Shown: in pieces, positions 24,948 to 33,841 of the stretch
How the letters are laid out: each line of letters starts with the position of its first letter
Numbering within the stretch: the stretch's first letter is position 1
The notes under the pieces: generated by a model
Database searches by the model: none
Told to the model about the DNA's origin: nothing
The model's input: the letters and a program-made list of their open reading frames with translations, nothing else
Translations under genes and position numbers: made by a program
Origin: GCA-003244245 sp963823755
GTDB taxonomy: Bacteria; Actinomycetota; Actinomycetes; Mycobacteriales; Pseudonocardiaceae
Direction of reading: 5' to 3'
Assembly (NCBI GenBank): GCA_963823755.1
Contig: CAWGMP010000002.1
Span: forward strand, 62,001-126,000
Length of the DNA stretch: 64,000 nucleotides

Positions 24948-27112
24948 CCGATGCGGCCCGGCCGGATGCGCGCTAGCTCCGTGAGCACGCGCTCGAGGCG
25001 TGGGTCGCCGTCGGCCAGCGTCTCCACCATGAACCTCAACCGGTCGTCCAGCCCGGGCGTCCGCTCGGCCGGCTCCGGCCGTGCCCGACGGAACGCCTCC
25101 AGCGCCGTCGTGGGTTCTGCTTTGTCGAGGAGGACGGAGTGGCACCGGGCGATCCCGGTGAAGTCCCAGGCGGCGAGATCGTCGCTGTCGGCCCCGGTGC
25201 GTTCGCTCGTCTCGTCGTGGAGTTGCTGGAAGAGGTCCCGTGCGGTGCCTGGCAGGCGGCAGCGGTGCGCGATGATCGCCCGCAGTGCGAGCTCCACGGT
25301 CTCCCGGCCGGCCACCCGGTAACGGGCCGACTCCTCAATCACCTGGCGGGCCGCCGGGAGACCGTCCAGGTGCACATGGGTGAGGGCCAGGGTCGTGAGT
25401 GACCGCCGCAGGTTGATCGGATCCCGGTGATCGCGTGCGACGCCGACAGCTTGCTCTGCCGCCGACCGCGCATCGCGGTACCGGTTCCGGTACAGGTACA
25501 GGTCGGCGGTCGAGGTGAGCAACTCCGCCCGCGCCGAAGGATCGGGGCGGATCGCGATGAGCTCGCCACATCTCGCCAGCATCGTCAGCGCGTCCGGGAT
25601 CTGGTCCAGCTCGGCATACCAACGCGTCAGCCTCAGTGCGGCGTCCGACGCCAGTCCGGGATCGGACTCCAAAACGGCTTCGAAGGCTTCGAGAGCATTC
25701 ACGACTGCGCGTCGATAGTTACCGTGCCGCTGCTGGCAGTCGGCCAAGCCGATCAGCGCGGCGGCACGGTCGCCGTCATCATCGCCGGCCAGTCCCAGCG
25801 CCCACCCGTAGTGCTCCTCGGCCTCGGCGAGGTGGTCGTGTTCCCAGAACATGTGGCCCATGTCGATGTAGATCCGGCACATCGCCTCGCGGTGGTGATC
25901 CTCCTTGGCGATGGTGAGCGCGGCCCTGTAGGCCGCCAGCGCCGAACGGAAGTCGCCGCTGTACGAGTAGATGTCGCCCAGAGCGGTGAGGTTCATCATC
26001 TCGCCCCCCCGGTCATCACCGAGCCGGCCACGCACGGCTTCCCGCTGGGTGCGCAGTTCCGCGCCGCTGCCCCAGAGGCGCACCAAGCCGTCCATCGACT
26101 CGATGAGGCCGTGCGCCTGTTCGTACATCCCGGCCCAGAGCCAGACGTCGACCCGCGCGAAGTGCATGTCTAGGTCCACCATGCCGTGTATGTCGTCGTC
26201 GTCCTTCTGCATGCTCTCCAGCACCTTGGCCGCCCGAAGCATGAGGTCGCGCCGGCTCGGGGATTCGCCCTCGTCCGCCTGCTGGCCGCGCCCCGGGTGA
26301 CCGAGGACCGCCTCGATCTCGGTCTTTCGCAGATACCGGCGGCCGTCCCGGCGCTCCAGAACGAGACGGGCCGCAACGAGCGCTCGCAGCGCCGGCTCAA
26401 TCCGCGCCGCGGGCAGGTACGGCTCCAGGACGCCGATGACGGCGTCGGTGCGGACCGGGATGCCGAGCGCCGCCAGGCCCTTCGCCGCCTGCTGCTGTTC
26501 GGCGGGAAGGTGGTCGACGAACCGGTGCACCAGGCGCTGATGCACCTCGCTCGCCGACAAGGAGGACAGCCACGGTCCGACCTCACGAGCTTGCAGCCCC
26601 GGCGGATCGCAGCTGAGCACTGCATGGAGGAGTTCGGCGAGCCGAGGGTTGCCAGCCAGGCGGCCGTGAATGCGCCGCAGATCGTTCTCCGGTAAGTCGG
26701 CGAGGCCGTACCTGTTGCCGGGATCGAGTTCGGCGAAGTGCTCGCGCAGCGACGGTGGCTCGAGTCCCTCAAGGCTGATCCGGCACGCCGTCCCCGTCCA
26801 CGCCACGCCCATCGTCGCCTCGGGCACATGCTGCGTCACGAAGACAACCTTGACGAGCGGGCGCAGCCGGACCTGCATGGCCTCCAGTGCCAGATCGAGC
26901 TCCGAGTCGCGCAGGACGTGCCCATCCTTGAGGAGGTTCTCCGCCGAGTCCAGCACGATCACTGGCGGGATGCCGTCGGCCTTATCGAGGCCGTCCAGGG
27001 CGATTTCCAGGCGTGCCCGCGCGGACGGGCCGACCACCTGACTCGATCCGGGTGGCTCGATGTCCTTGAGCAGGGTCGGCACATCGATCTCCCCCCCCGT
27101 ACAGTGTGGCAT
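24944..27112 (-). CDS. STAND ATPase C-terminal part with TPR repeats (continuation of the frameshifted gene)
   Basis: This frame continues the P-loop protein starting at 28544. It contains the Walker B-like strand PPVIVLDSAENLL, a sensor-like VVFVTQHVPEAT, a winged-helix-like region (AVIGVLEPYLPAARIEPAL) and then a long helical TPR array: LTALGDIYSYSGDFRSAL, IDMGHMFWEHDHLAEAEE and AALIGLADCQQRHGNYRRA. The TPR half probably senses a ligand and releases the ATPase switch. The frame opens as GGEIDVPTLLKDIEPPG right after a G8 tract (27091-27098); with seven G it would be in frame with the upstream part, making one ~1,200-aa protein. Confidence 0.75.
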   Translation of the reverse strand: MPHCTGGEIDVPTLLKDIEPPGSSQVVGPSARARLEIALDGLDKADGIPPVIVLDSAENLLKDGHVLRDSELDLALEAMQVRLRPLVKVVFVTQHVPEATMGVAWTGTACRISLEGLEPPSLREHFAELDPGNRYGLADLPENDLRRIHGRLAGNPRLAELLHAVLSCDPPGLQAREVGPWLSSLSASEVHQRLVHRFVDHLPAEQQQAAKGLAALGIPVRTDAVIGVLEPYLPAARIEPALRALVAARLVLERRDGRRYLRKTEIEAVLGHPGRGQQADEGESPSRRDLMLRAAKVLESMQKDDDDIHGMVDLDMHFARVDVWLWAGMYEQAHGLIESMDGLVRLWGSGAELRTQREAVRGRLGDDRGGEMMNLTALGDIYSYSGDFRSALAAYRAALTIAKEDHHREAMCRIYIDMGHMFWEHDHLAEAEEHYGWALGLAGDDDGDRAAALIGLADCQQRHGNYRRAVVNALEAFEAVLESDPGLASDAALRLTRWYAELDQIPDALTMLARCGELIAIRPDPSARAELLTSTADLYLYRNRYRDARSAAEQAVGVARDHRDPINLRRSLTTLALTHVHLDGLPAARQVIEESARYRVAGRETVELALRAIIAHRCRLPGTARDLFQQLHDETSERTGADSDDLAAWDFTGIARCHSVLLDKAEPTTALEAFRRARPEPAERTPGLDDRLRFMVETLADGDPRLERVLTELARIRPGRIG

Positions 27113-28544
27113 CGTGCCAGCGCATCGCCGACGTCTCGTCGTCCGGATCGGCCAGGCCCAGGTCGGCGAGCACCTCGGACACCAGGGCGGTCTTGCCGAT
27201 CCCGGGCGGGCCGCTGACCACGATAACGGAGTTGACCTGGTCTTCCAGGGCCGCGCGAAGGCGGCTCCGCTGTCCCGTCCGGTCGACGAAGATGGATCCG
27301 TCCCGCGCCGGCCGGTCGGTCGTCCGCGTCGTCGTCGTGCCTGTCACCCCGAGGATCTTTCCCGCGTCGAAGGGCTTCGACGGGCCCGCCTGCGGGTCCA
27401 CCCGCCCGAACAAGAGCCGGGTGAGCCGGCCCGCCAGCCGCGAGCACCATCGGCGTGCATCCGGCGTGCCCGACTTGTACGCACTGTGCAGCATCGCCTG
27501 CGCGAGGAGGGACACCTTCAGCTGCTGATGCCAGTGCGCCGGATCCCAGTCCTTCCCGACAGCGAACGCGAGTGCCGGTTCGCGCAACGCATCGATGACC
27601 TTCCGCACGTCACCCGGCATGCCGTCGTCGAGGCGCCGATCGCGGTGGTCGCGCTCCAGGTAAGCGAGGAACCTCTCCCGGCTGCGCGGGGAACAAGCCC
27701 CGATCTCGCGCCAGCAAAGTGAGACCAGCAGGGCCGCGAGATCCCGACTCAGCGGCGCCCACGCGTCGTAGGTGGCCAGGTCGATCAGCCGGAAGTCGGC
27801 CGGGTGGACGGTCCCATCGTGCACCGGTACGAGGACGTTGTCCCCATGCAGGTCGCCGTGCGTCCGGCCCACTAGATAGTGGATCTCCGCCCGGGTCGCG
27901 GGCGAGTCCTCGGCGAACAGCCGCCACGGATTGGGCAGCGGCGCTTCCTCGTCCGGCAGTTCCAGAAAGGCGGGCACGAGCAGATCGAGCTGTTGAGCCC
28001 AGCCGCGTAGCCAGCCACCGGTCCGGAAGCTGTCACCCAGTTCGCACACCAGCAGCTCGGCCAGCGTCGACTGCTTACTGTCGTACCTCTCACCAGCCCA
28101 CTGGACGAGAATCTTCTTCCAGACCACCTCGCAGGCGTCCGCGAGTTGGTCGAGCTCCACCGCCCCCAGCGGAATGCCCTCGGCGTTCGACTGGCCGATC
28201 ACGAGGGCGCCCTGGGGACACGGAATTGCCGGAAAGGCGATCTTGGTGAGGTGTCGCTCGCGGAACTTCCGGGGCGAATCTTGCAGGGCCGCAGAGTGCT
28301 GCCGGCTCTCCCTCTGATGGTTCGCCGGCACCGGTGGGCAGTACTTGATCACGCACCAGCGCGGGTCGGGTTGCCCCCTGACGTTGGCCAGCACCGCTTT
28401 CGCCAGTCGCGCTCCGGTGGAGCCGCGACGGAGAACCTCGATGCTGCCGCGGATCTCGAGGCCGTTGTCGAGCAGTGACTCGATGATCGCAGACGCGACG
28501 GCCGCGCCCTCGAATTCGCGGGTCAGGTCCTCCAGGGCGGTCAT
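26982..28544 (-). CDS. Kinase-like domain + P-loop, N-terminal part of the STAND protein
   Basis: Start ATG 28544 overlaps the S-4TM stop (ATGA). Residues ~60-270 form an aminoglycoside-phosphotransferase-like kinase fold: Lys67 in CVIKYCPPV, catalytic loop HGDLHGDN at 229-236 and a metal-binding Asp in LIDLATYD. It is comparable to kinase-like domains of bacterial NTP-dependent conflict systems (TCAD9-type, from memory). Residues ~418-460 begin a STAND/AAA module: FVDRTGQRSRLR, then Walker A GPPGIGKT (445-452). After the G8 tract at 27091-27098 the encoded tail is out of frame and meaningless. It probably phosphorylates or binds a partner and controls the pore-forming neighbour. Confidence 0.75.
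   Translation of the reverse strand: MTALEDLTREFEGAAVASAIIESLLDNGLEIRGSIEVLRRGSTGARLAKAVLANVRGQPDPRWCVIKYCPPVPANHQRESRQHSAALQDSPRKFRERHLTKIAFPAIPCPQGALVIGQSNAEGIPLGAVELDQLADACEVVWKKILVQWAGERYDSKQSTLAELLVCELGDSFRTGGWLRGWAQQLDLLVPAFLELPDEEAPLPNPWRLFAEDSPATRAEIHYLVGRTHGDLHGDNVLVPVHDGTVHPADFRLIDLATYDAWAPLSRDLAALLVSLCWREIGACSPRSRERFLAYLERDHRDRRLDDGMPGDVRKVIDALREPALAFAVGKDWDPAHWHQQLKVSLLAQAMLHSAYKSGTPDARRWCSRLAGRLTRLLFGRVDPQAGPSKPFDAGKILGVTGTTTTRTTDRPARDGSIFVDRTGQRSRLRAALEDQVNSVIVVSGPPGIGKTALVSEVLADLGLADPDDETSAMRWHDATLYGGGDRCADPAQGHRATRIESGGRPVRAGTPGNRPGRPR
27091..27098 (-). repeat. G8 homopolymer tract at the frameshift
   Basis: Eight G on the coding (minus) strand inside the STAND gene. Seven would join the two frames as LYGGEIDVPTL. 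This is a classic slippage site. Confidence 0.7.
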
Positions 28545-29437
28545 GACTGGGGAAACCGCGCTTCCAGTTCCTGCATCTTGACCTGGAAGTCGGACCTGTC
28601 CCCGTCGTGGTAACGCCGGAAGTACCAGGTCGGCATGCGCGGCTGGAGCCGCCGCATGTGAAAGAGCGTGTCCTGCACCTGGCGAGCGAAGAGGGTCACC
28701 GCAGCCGGACTGGCGATCACCGGCGACGAGGGCTCGTCGATGACCGTACGCACCAACCCGAGGACGCACAGCCGCTCCCGCGTGCTCGCCATCTGAATGC
28801 GGTACATCTCCAGGCACAGGAGCAGCAGGCCAAGCGAGGGAACGAACCACCCGGTGACCAGCCGGCCCATCGTCGCGCCGGTAGCGAGGGTGAGCAGGAC
28901 GCCCGCTGCGGACCACAGCACCAGCATGCCGAGCATCATCTGGGCGAAGCGGAGCCGGATCCGGGAGCCCCAGGCTAGGTTCTGTTCCAGGCAGAAGAGG
29001 ACGTCGTAGGGCGCGGCGGCGCTCGCCACGAGGTAGTAGCCCCGCAGCCGATCCTCGTCGCCCTGGAAGCGCCGGCTGAGTCGGCTCACCTCGTCCTCGC
29101 CGATGCGATCCCCGACCGCGACGCGGTTCCACGGCAGGCCGAGCACGTAGGCGTCGAACATCTCTTGGAGCGTCGCGGAGATCCGTAGGTACCGCTCGGC
29201 CCACGGTGCCATCACCACCTTGTAGACGGCGGCCCAGAGCGTGCCACCGAGGGCGACGGCGGTGCCGTGCCACGAACCCGGCCCGGTCAGCACGCCGACG
29301 ACGGCCAGGACAATCGAGACGCCGAAGCTCAGCGCCTGCGCCCGCTGGTTGTAGGAGTGAGCCACGGCGACCGCTTTGAGCAGGCGCAGAGCCGCGACGC
29401 TGTCCTGTCGGTCGGTGATGCGATGGATGGTCGTCAA
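28541..29437 (-). CDS. S-4TM family putative pore-forming effector
   Basis: A 298-residue membrane protein with two hydrophobic pairs: LSFGVSIVLAVVGVL plus AVALGGTLWAAVYKVV (residues ~35-75), and MLGMLVLWSAAGVLLTL plus FVPSLGLLLLCLEMY (~165-215). Between them is LQEMFDAYVLGLPWNRV, the motif region typical of S-4TM effectors from prokaryotic conflict systems, where they are thought to permeabilise the membrane when triggered. TTG 29437 is the start, with GGAGGG three bases upstream. It overlaps the kinase-like STAND gene by ATGA, so effector and controller are co-translated. The assignment rests on motif and topology. Confidence 0.75.
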   Translation of the reverse strand: MTTIHRITDRQDSVAALRLLKAVAVAHSYNQRAQALSFGVSIVLAVVGVLTGPGSWHGTAVALGGTLWAAVYKVVMAPWAERYLRISATLQEMFDAYVLGLPWNRVAVGDRIGEDEVSRLSRRFQGDEDRLRGYYLVASAAAPYDVLFCLEQNLAWGSRIRLRFAQMMLGMLVLWSAAGVLLTLATGATMGRLVTGWFVPSLGLLLLCLEMYRIQMASTRERLCVLGLVRTVIDEPSSPVIASPAAVTLFARQVQDTLFHMRRLQPRMPTWYFRRYHDGDRSDFQVKMQELEARFPQS

Positions 29438-29584
29438 TGGCCCTCCCGCGCGTGCAGGTCGACACAGTGAGTGTCACACGCTCGATATCCCCGGCGATCA
29501 GCGACAAGTATTCCGGGCCTTCTTGCGGGCCGGGGCAGGTGCACGACGGACCGAGGTCAGAGTTTGGCCGCTTGAGCCACGACG

Positions 29585-29790
29585 CGGCGGTCGGGCCGGC
29601 GGTGGAATCTGTGGCCAGTCGGTCTCCTCCGCGCTGGCCGCGTCGTTGTGCAGTGCGGCGATCACGGCTTGCACCTGGTACTGGCCGTGGCGCTGGTGCG
29701 CCAGCCCTTCGGTGAGTAGGCGCACGCCTTCGGCGGCGCAACCCGCCGCGCATCGAGCCGGTGACGTCATGAGCCGCTCCACGCCGCCCG
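29585..29790 (-). pseudogene. ECF-type sigma factor fragment (DUF6596-like)
   Basis: The minus strand reads GCAAEGVRLLTEGLAHQR then YQVQAVIAALHNDAAS and EETDWPQI, matching the C-terminal domain of SigJ/YlaC-like ECF factors that usually continues ILALYDRL. Sigma regions 2 and 4 and the protein end are absent. Confidence 0.5.
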
Positions 29791-29982
29791 CCGCCCCGGC
29801 GACAGGGCCCACCACGCAGCCGTCGACAAGACCGTCCGCAGCGCAGTCCGGGCGGTGGATCGCGCTGGGGTTCGTCGTATCAACCTGTGCCACTGACGTG
29901 TCCAGAACAAGATCCGCGCAGGCCAGCTGGGACACCCACACGGACCGCATGGGCACATTACGACTCGGCGAGTTCGGCGAGC

Positions 29983-30144
29983 CTATCGAGGGAAGCCCAC
30001 AACCTCGTCGACGGGCTCAAGCTCCCACCGCCAGAGGTGCCCGGGCGGCTCCTGGCCCGGTTCCGACGGAAGCCAGGCGAGGCGACGTCCCTCGTCGAAC
30101 TCCACTACACGATTCTCTCGGATGCTGCCCTGGGTAAGGGTCAT
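29983..30144 (-). pseudogene. SRPBCC-family fragment
   Basis: Begins at ATG 30144; ENRVVEFDEGRRLAWLPS then PPGHLWRWELEPVD matches the middle strands of SRPBCC (START/polyketide-cyclase-like) proteins. The N- and C-terminal thirds are missing. It is fused to the truncated HEPN gene. Confidence 0.55.
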
Positions 30145-30146
30145 CG

Positions 30147-30227
30147 TCAACACCTCGCGGCGAAGTCGTGGAGCAATTCTGCTGCGCGCAGTGCATCCCA
30201 CATATGCTTTCTAGGATCAGGCCGCAT
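30147..30227 (-). pseudogene. Truncated HEPN toxin partner (26 residues)
   Basis: ATG 30227 overlaps the end of the MNT gene; it encodes MRPDPRKHMWDALRAAELLH and then a stop at 30147. The start is typical of HEPN (DUF86-like) RNases paired with MNT antitoxins, but the catalytic R-X4-6-H motif and the rest of the fold are gone, replaced by SRPBCC-like DNA. Confidence 0.6.
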
Positions 30228-30525
30228 ACAGAATTTCCCGGATGCGCATTACCTGATCACGGAAATAGGGATTTCGGATGCTTGTGGCGCTGACAACATC
30301 GACCGGAAGCCCGAGGATTTGCTCCAGGCCCTCCTTCAGGCCGAAGTACGTCCCGAAGTAATCGAATCCCGGTCCGAGGTCGAACTCGACCAGCACATCG
30401 ACCTCACTGGAGTCCGGGTCAAACGAAGCTCCGAGTGCCGAGCCGAACACGTCGAGGCGTCGAACTACCAGCCCTCGACACAGGGCATCGATCTCCGCTC
30501 GCTTCTGCTCGATCATCTCGTGCAC
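30217..30525 (-). CDS. Minimal nucleotidyltransferase (MNT-type antitoxin)
   Basis: A 102-residue nucleotidyltransferase-fold protein: VRRLDVFGSALGASF followed by SSEVDVLVEFDLGPG, the G-S loop and the metal-binding acidic pair region. In MNT/HEPN toxin-antitoxin pairs this protein adenylylates or blocks the HEPN RNase. Start GTG 30525 with GGAGGTGA upstream. The HEPN gene that should follow starts inside its stop codon but is cut to 26 residues, leaving an orphan antitoxin. Confidence 0.8.
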   Translation of the reverse strand: MHEMIEQKRAEIDALCRGLVVRRLDVFGSALGASFDPDSSEVDVLVEFDLGPGFDYFGTYFGLKEGLEQILGLPVDVVSATSIRNPYFRDQVMRIREILYAA

Positions 30526-30579
30526 GACTCACCTCCGGACAGAGATTGTGCCCGATCCCTGCCGCGCCGTCGCGCATGA

Positions 30580-31086
30580 CACTCGCCGACCAGCCTGTGT
30601 GGCCAGCCAGGACAACGCTCATCACACCTACCAACCCGCTAGTGACTTCGGATGGGCGTGGCAACCCTGCCGATCGCGCGAGCGCTCCCGTGCATGACTC
30701 CATCAGGTGGTCTTGCCGAGTTGCAGGCGTGTGGTTAGTGTGCAAGTCCCCCCACCGACACCAACCCCCGTGACTGCCAGTCGATCAACGTGCCAGATTG
30801 ATGCGGCGTTTCAGCCGTACCGGGCGTCGCAGGTCTGTTCTGGCTCCTGCCGGGGACAGGAACCTGCGACAGGCTGGCGATGGTGACGGCGGCTGTCGCC
30901 GTGTGTCAAGGTCAACCGTGCAGTTCATGTGATCGAAAACCAGCTATCGAGTTGGCTGGCGTCGGGCTCCGCAGTTTCGTGCGAACACGGCGCTGCCCGG
31001 CACTAGGTGACACCTGAAACCGGCGTACATCGCCGCTGACCTGCACTAACCGGCCCTAACCATCGGTTCAAAAAACCCTGTCACAA
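30580..31086. other. Intergenic, no gene seen
   Basis: About 500 bp with only short antisense frames. The last part probably is the left flank of the integrase-type IS that follows. Confidence 0.4.
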
Positions 31087-31123
31087 CGGCTGACCTGGGG
31101 GTTTGTGTCTGATGGGTCAGCCG
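31087..31123. repeat. Hairpin ahead of the integrase-type transposase
   Basis: Nine-base arms CGGCTGACC and GGTCAGCCG separated by 19 bases, ~22 bp before the transposase start. A possible IS end or transcriptional attenuator. Confidence 0.35.
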
Positions 31124-31144
31124 ATGCTGGCATGATCACCGGAC

Positions 31145-32106
31145 GTGTTCTGGTCGCTTGCCTACGGCGCGTTGCGGTGCATCTTGCAGTTTTTGGTTCT
31201 GGTGCTGCGTGGTGACCGATCCGCGCAGATCGAGGTCTTGGTGCTGCGTCACCAGGTCGCGGTGCTGCGCCGTCAGGTTCACAGACCGGATCTTCACCAT
31301 GCCGATGGAGTTCTTCTCGTCGCGCTGTCGCGGGTGCTGCGGCGCAGCTTGTGGGGCGCGTTCTTCGTGACTCCGGCGACGTTGCTGCGCTGGCACCGAG
31401 ATCTGGTCGCCCGACGCTGGACTTACCCGCACCGCTGTCCCGGCCGACCTGCTATCCCGGCGAGCCTTCGCGAGGCTGTCCTGCGGCTGGCCCGCGAGAA
31501 CCCAACTGGGGCTATCAGCGCATTGCGGGAGAATTCCTAGGCCTCGGCCACCGCCTGTGCCCCACGTCGGTGCGCACTATCCTGGTCCACGCCGGCCTGC
31601 CACCCGCACCTCGACGCAGCGGACCGAGTTGGCGACAGTTCCTCACCGCCCAGGCCCGAGGCATCCTTGCCGTCGATTTCCTGCATGTGGACACGATCCT
31701 GGGCAAGCGGATCTAGGTGTTTTTCGGTATCGAGCACGCCAACCGGCGGGTCCACCTTCTCAGCCTCACCCAGCACCCCACCGGGCCGTGGGTGATCCAG
31801 CAGGCCCGTAACCTGCTCATGGATCTCCAGAACTCTTTCCGGTTTCTGATTCGGGACCGGTACGCCAAGTACACCGCCAGCTTCGACGCCGTCTTTGAAT
31901 CCGACGACATCACGATCGTCAAGACTCCGATCCAGGCGCCACGGGCGAACGCGATCTGCGAACGTTGGATCGGCACCCTGCACCGCGAATGCACTGACCA
32001 CTTACTCATCTACCACGAACGCCACCTGCGATCTGTGCTCACGCAGTACATCGCCCACTACAACCAGCATCGTGTGGGTGTCGAACTGGTCATCCGCGTC
32101 ATGTGA
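31145..32106 (+). pseudogene. Integrase-core transposase, frameshift and nonsense
   Basis: Starts MFWSLAYGALRCILQF, then VEVLVLRHQVAVLRRQ-like sequence and VTPATLLRWHRDLVARRW. The frame shifts near 31505-31520 into NWGYQRIAGEFLGLG and RGILAVDFLHVDTIL; a TAG at 31714 interrupts before VFFGIEHANRRVHLL. The DDE core continues (RDRYAKYTASFDAVF, PRANAICERWIGTLHREC) but the C-terminus after AHYNQHR is replaced at the junction with a repeat copy. Confidence 0.75.
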
Positions 32107-32122
32107 CCTGGGTGTATTCGTG

Positions 32123-32272
32123 TATCAGCCCACCGAGCAGATCGTACGTCGGAGGGAAGCTGGGATGGCGACGCAGGCGGTGGTAGTGACTAATGGGAGG
32201 CCGCGTGTTCCACTCACGGGAGAATCAGGGCAGTCGAATGCCCACAATCGGATTCGCAGGAGAGGACACGGC
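32123..32272 (+). repeat. Dispersed element long variant, left portion (copy E, split by IS66)
   Basis: Parallels 16057-16215 (GTCGGAGGGA, then GGTGGTAGTGACTAATGGG, then GGAGAGGACACGGC). The rest of this copy resumes at 33842 beyond the IS66 element. Confidence 0.65.
32265..32272. repeat. 8-bp target duplication of IS66 (left)
   Basis: GACACGGC; identical octamer at 33842-33849 after the right terminal repeat. Confidence 0.8.
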
Positions 32273-33841
32273 GTAGCTATTCAGCACGCTCGGGGCGGGA
32301 GGACTGCTGAGGTGTCTGGGACGGGTTGCGGAGTGTCGGCTTGATCTTTACTGGTTGATGCTGATCATGTGGTGGCATGTCCGGCGGTCCGGGTGTTGCG
32401 AGCCTTCCCACCTCGGTGGAGGAGTTGCGCGCGCTGGTTGTGGAGCTGTGGGAGGCCAACGCGGGTTTGCGGGAGGTGATCGCGGCCCAGGAGCAGCGGA
32501 TCGCGGAGTTGGAGCGGCGGCTGGGTAAGGATTCCTCGACCTCGAACAGGCCGCCGTCTTCGGACTCGCCTTACCGCAAGCCGGTGTCGCGGTCGTCGCG
32601 TAAGTCGTCGGGGCGCCGGCCGGGTAAGCAGCCGGGGGATCCGGGGTCGACGATGCCGTTGGTGGATGACCCGGATGAGGTGATCACCTGTGATCCGGCC
32701 TGCTGCGGCGGTTGTGGACAGGACCTGTCGGGTGCCCCGGTGGCCGGGGTGGAGCGTCGTCAGGTGAGCGATGTGCGCCCACCGCCGCCGCCGCGGGTGA
32801 CCGAGTACCAGCTGGTCAATCGGGTCTGTCCGCGGTGTGGGACGCCGGGCACGGGTGCTGCGCCGGGGTTCGTGCGCGGCCGAGCGTGCTACGGGCCCGG
32901 GGTGTTGGCGCGGGCGGCGGAGCTGCTGTGCGGGCACTACCTGCCGGTGGGTCGGGCGGCGATGCTGATGGGTTCGCTGCTCGGGGTGGGAGTGTCCACG
33001 GGGTTCATGGCCGGGGTGCGGGCCCGGGCTGCCCGGTTACTGGAGGCGACATTTCTGCCCCGGGTCCAACAGCTGCTGCGCTCGGTCGGGGTCCTGCACG
33101 CCGATGAGACACCAGGTCGGGCAGCGGGCGGGTTGACCTACGTGCACGTGGCGTGCACCGAGTTTTTGACCGTGATGCACACGGGGGGACGCAGCAGCGC
33201 CGACATCGACGCCGGGCAGGTGCCCCCCGGCTACGGCGGCACGATCGTGCGTGACGGCTACGCCGGGTACGCCCATCTCATCCAGGCTCATCACGCGTGG
33301 TGCGGTGCTCATCTCCTGCGTGATCTTCGTGCGGTGCACACCGCCGACCCCGAACAGCAACTGTGGGCGCAGGCAATGGCCGACACCCTCACCGACGCCC
33401 ACCAGCAGACCACCGCCGCCCGCGCCGCCGGACACGACACCCTCGACGACGCCGCACTAGCCCAGATCCGTAACCACTACCGCGGCGCGGCCCAGCTGGG
33501 TATCCAGGCCAACGCCGCCCGCGCAGGACCTCACGCCCGTGACGCGCTACGCCTGGCTCGGCGTTTCCGCGACCACGAGGCCATGATCCTGCGATTCGTG
33601 GTCGATCTCGCCGTGCCCTGGACAAACAATCTCGCCGAACGCGACGTCAGACCGGTCAAAGTCCAGCAACGCACCTCGGGCGGCTGCTGGCGCACCCTAG
33701 CCGGCCTCGCCGACTTCGCCATCGTGCGCTCCTACCTGTCCACCGCCACCAAATGGGGCATGACCAGCCTTGACGTCCTCGAGCAGCTGTTCACCACCGG
33801 CGCCTGGCTACCACCAGCCGCCGCCCCTACTGAATAGCTAC
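32273..33841 (+). mobile_element. Complete IS66-family element (1,569 bp)
   Basis: Bounded by terminal repeats GTAGCTATTCAG (left) and CTGAATAGCTAC (right), flanked by an 8-bp duplication GACACGGC, as expected of IS66 elements, whose ends begin GTA. It carries only the tnpC-type transposase and no tnpA/tnpB accessory genes. The homologous uninterrupted sequence at 16200-16220 confirms the insertion point. The transposase stop lies inside the right repeat. Likely the youngest and possibly still active IS here. Confidence 0.85.
32377..33837 (+). CDS. IS66-family transposase (TnpC type)
   Basis: A 486-residue DDE transposase. An N-terminal coiled coil (EELRALVVELWEANAGLREV) precedes the IS66 zinc-finger region (CDPACCGGCGQDL, VCPRCGTPG). 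Candidate catalytic residues: Asp in VLHADETPGR, Asp in IVRDGYAGYAH, Glu in NNLAERDVRPVKVQQRTSG. It ends with the IS66 C-terminal motif region RSYLSTATKWG. Uninterrupted, normal length. Confidence 0.9.
   Translation: MSGGPGVASLPTSVEELRALVVELWEANAGLREVIAAQEQRIAELERRLGKDSSTSNRPPSSDSPYRKPVSRSSRKSSGRRPGKQPGDPGSTMPLVDDPDEVITCDPACCGGCGQDLSGAPVAGVERRQVSDVRPPPPPRVTEYQLVNRVCPRCGTPGTGAAPGFVRGRACYGPGVLARAAELLCGHYLPVGRAAMLMGSLLGVGVSTGFMAGVRARAARLLEATFLPRVQQLLRSVGVLHADETPGRAAGGLTYVHVACTEFLTVMHTGGRSSADIDAGQVPPGYGGTIVRDGYAGYAHLIQAHHAWCGAHLLRDLRAVHTADPEQQLWAQAMADTLTDAHQQTTAARAAGHDTLDDAALAQIRNHYRGAAQLGIQANAARAGPHARDALRLARRFRDHEAMILRFVVDLAVPWTNNLAERDVRPVKVQQRTSGGCWRTLAGLADFAIVRSYLSTATKWGMTSLDVLEQLFTTGAWLPPAAAPTE

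Noticed and set aside
24323..24976. 217-codon plus-strand frame overlapping the LuxR-type gene
   Set aside because: Arg/Gly-rich alternative frame; the 24336 frame has the ribosome site, receiver-like fold and HTH.
28545..29753. Upstream extension of the kinase-STAND frame
   Set aside because: Arg/Pro-rich shadow of the S-4TM gene; ATG 28544 overlapping the S-4TM stop is the natural start.
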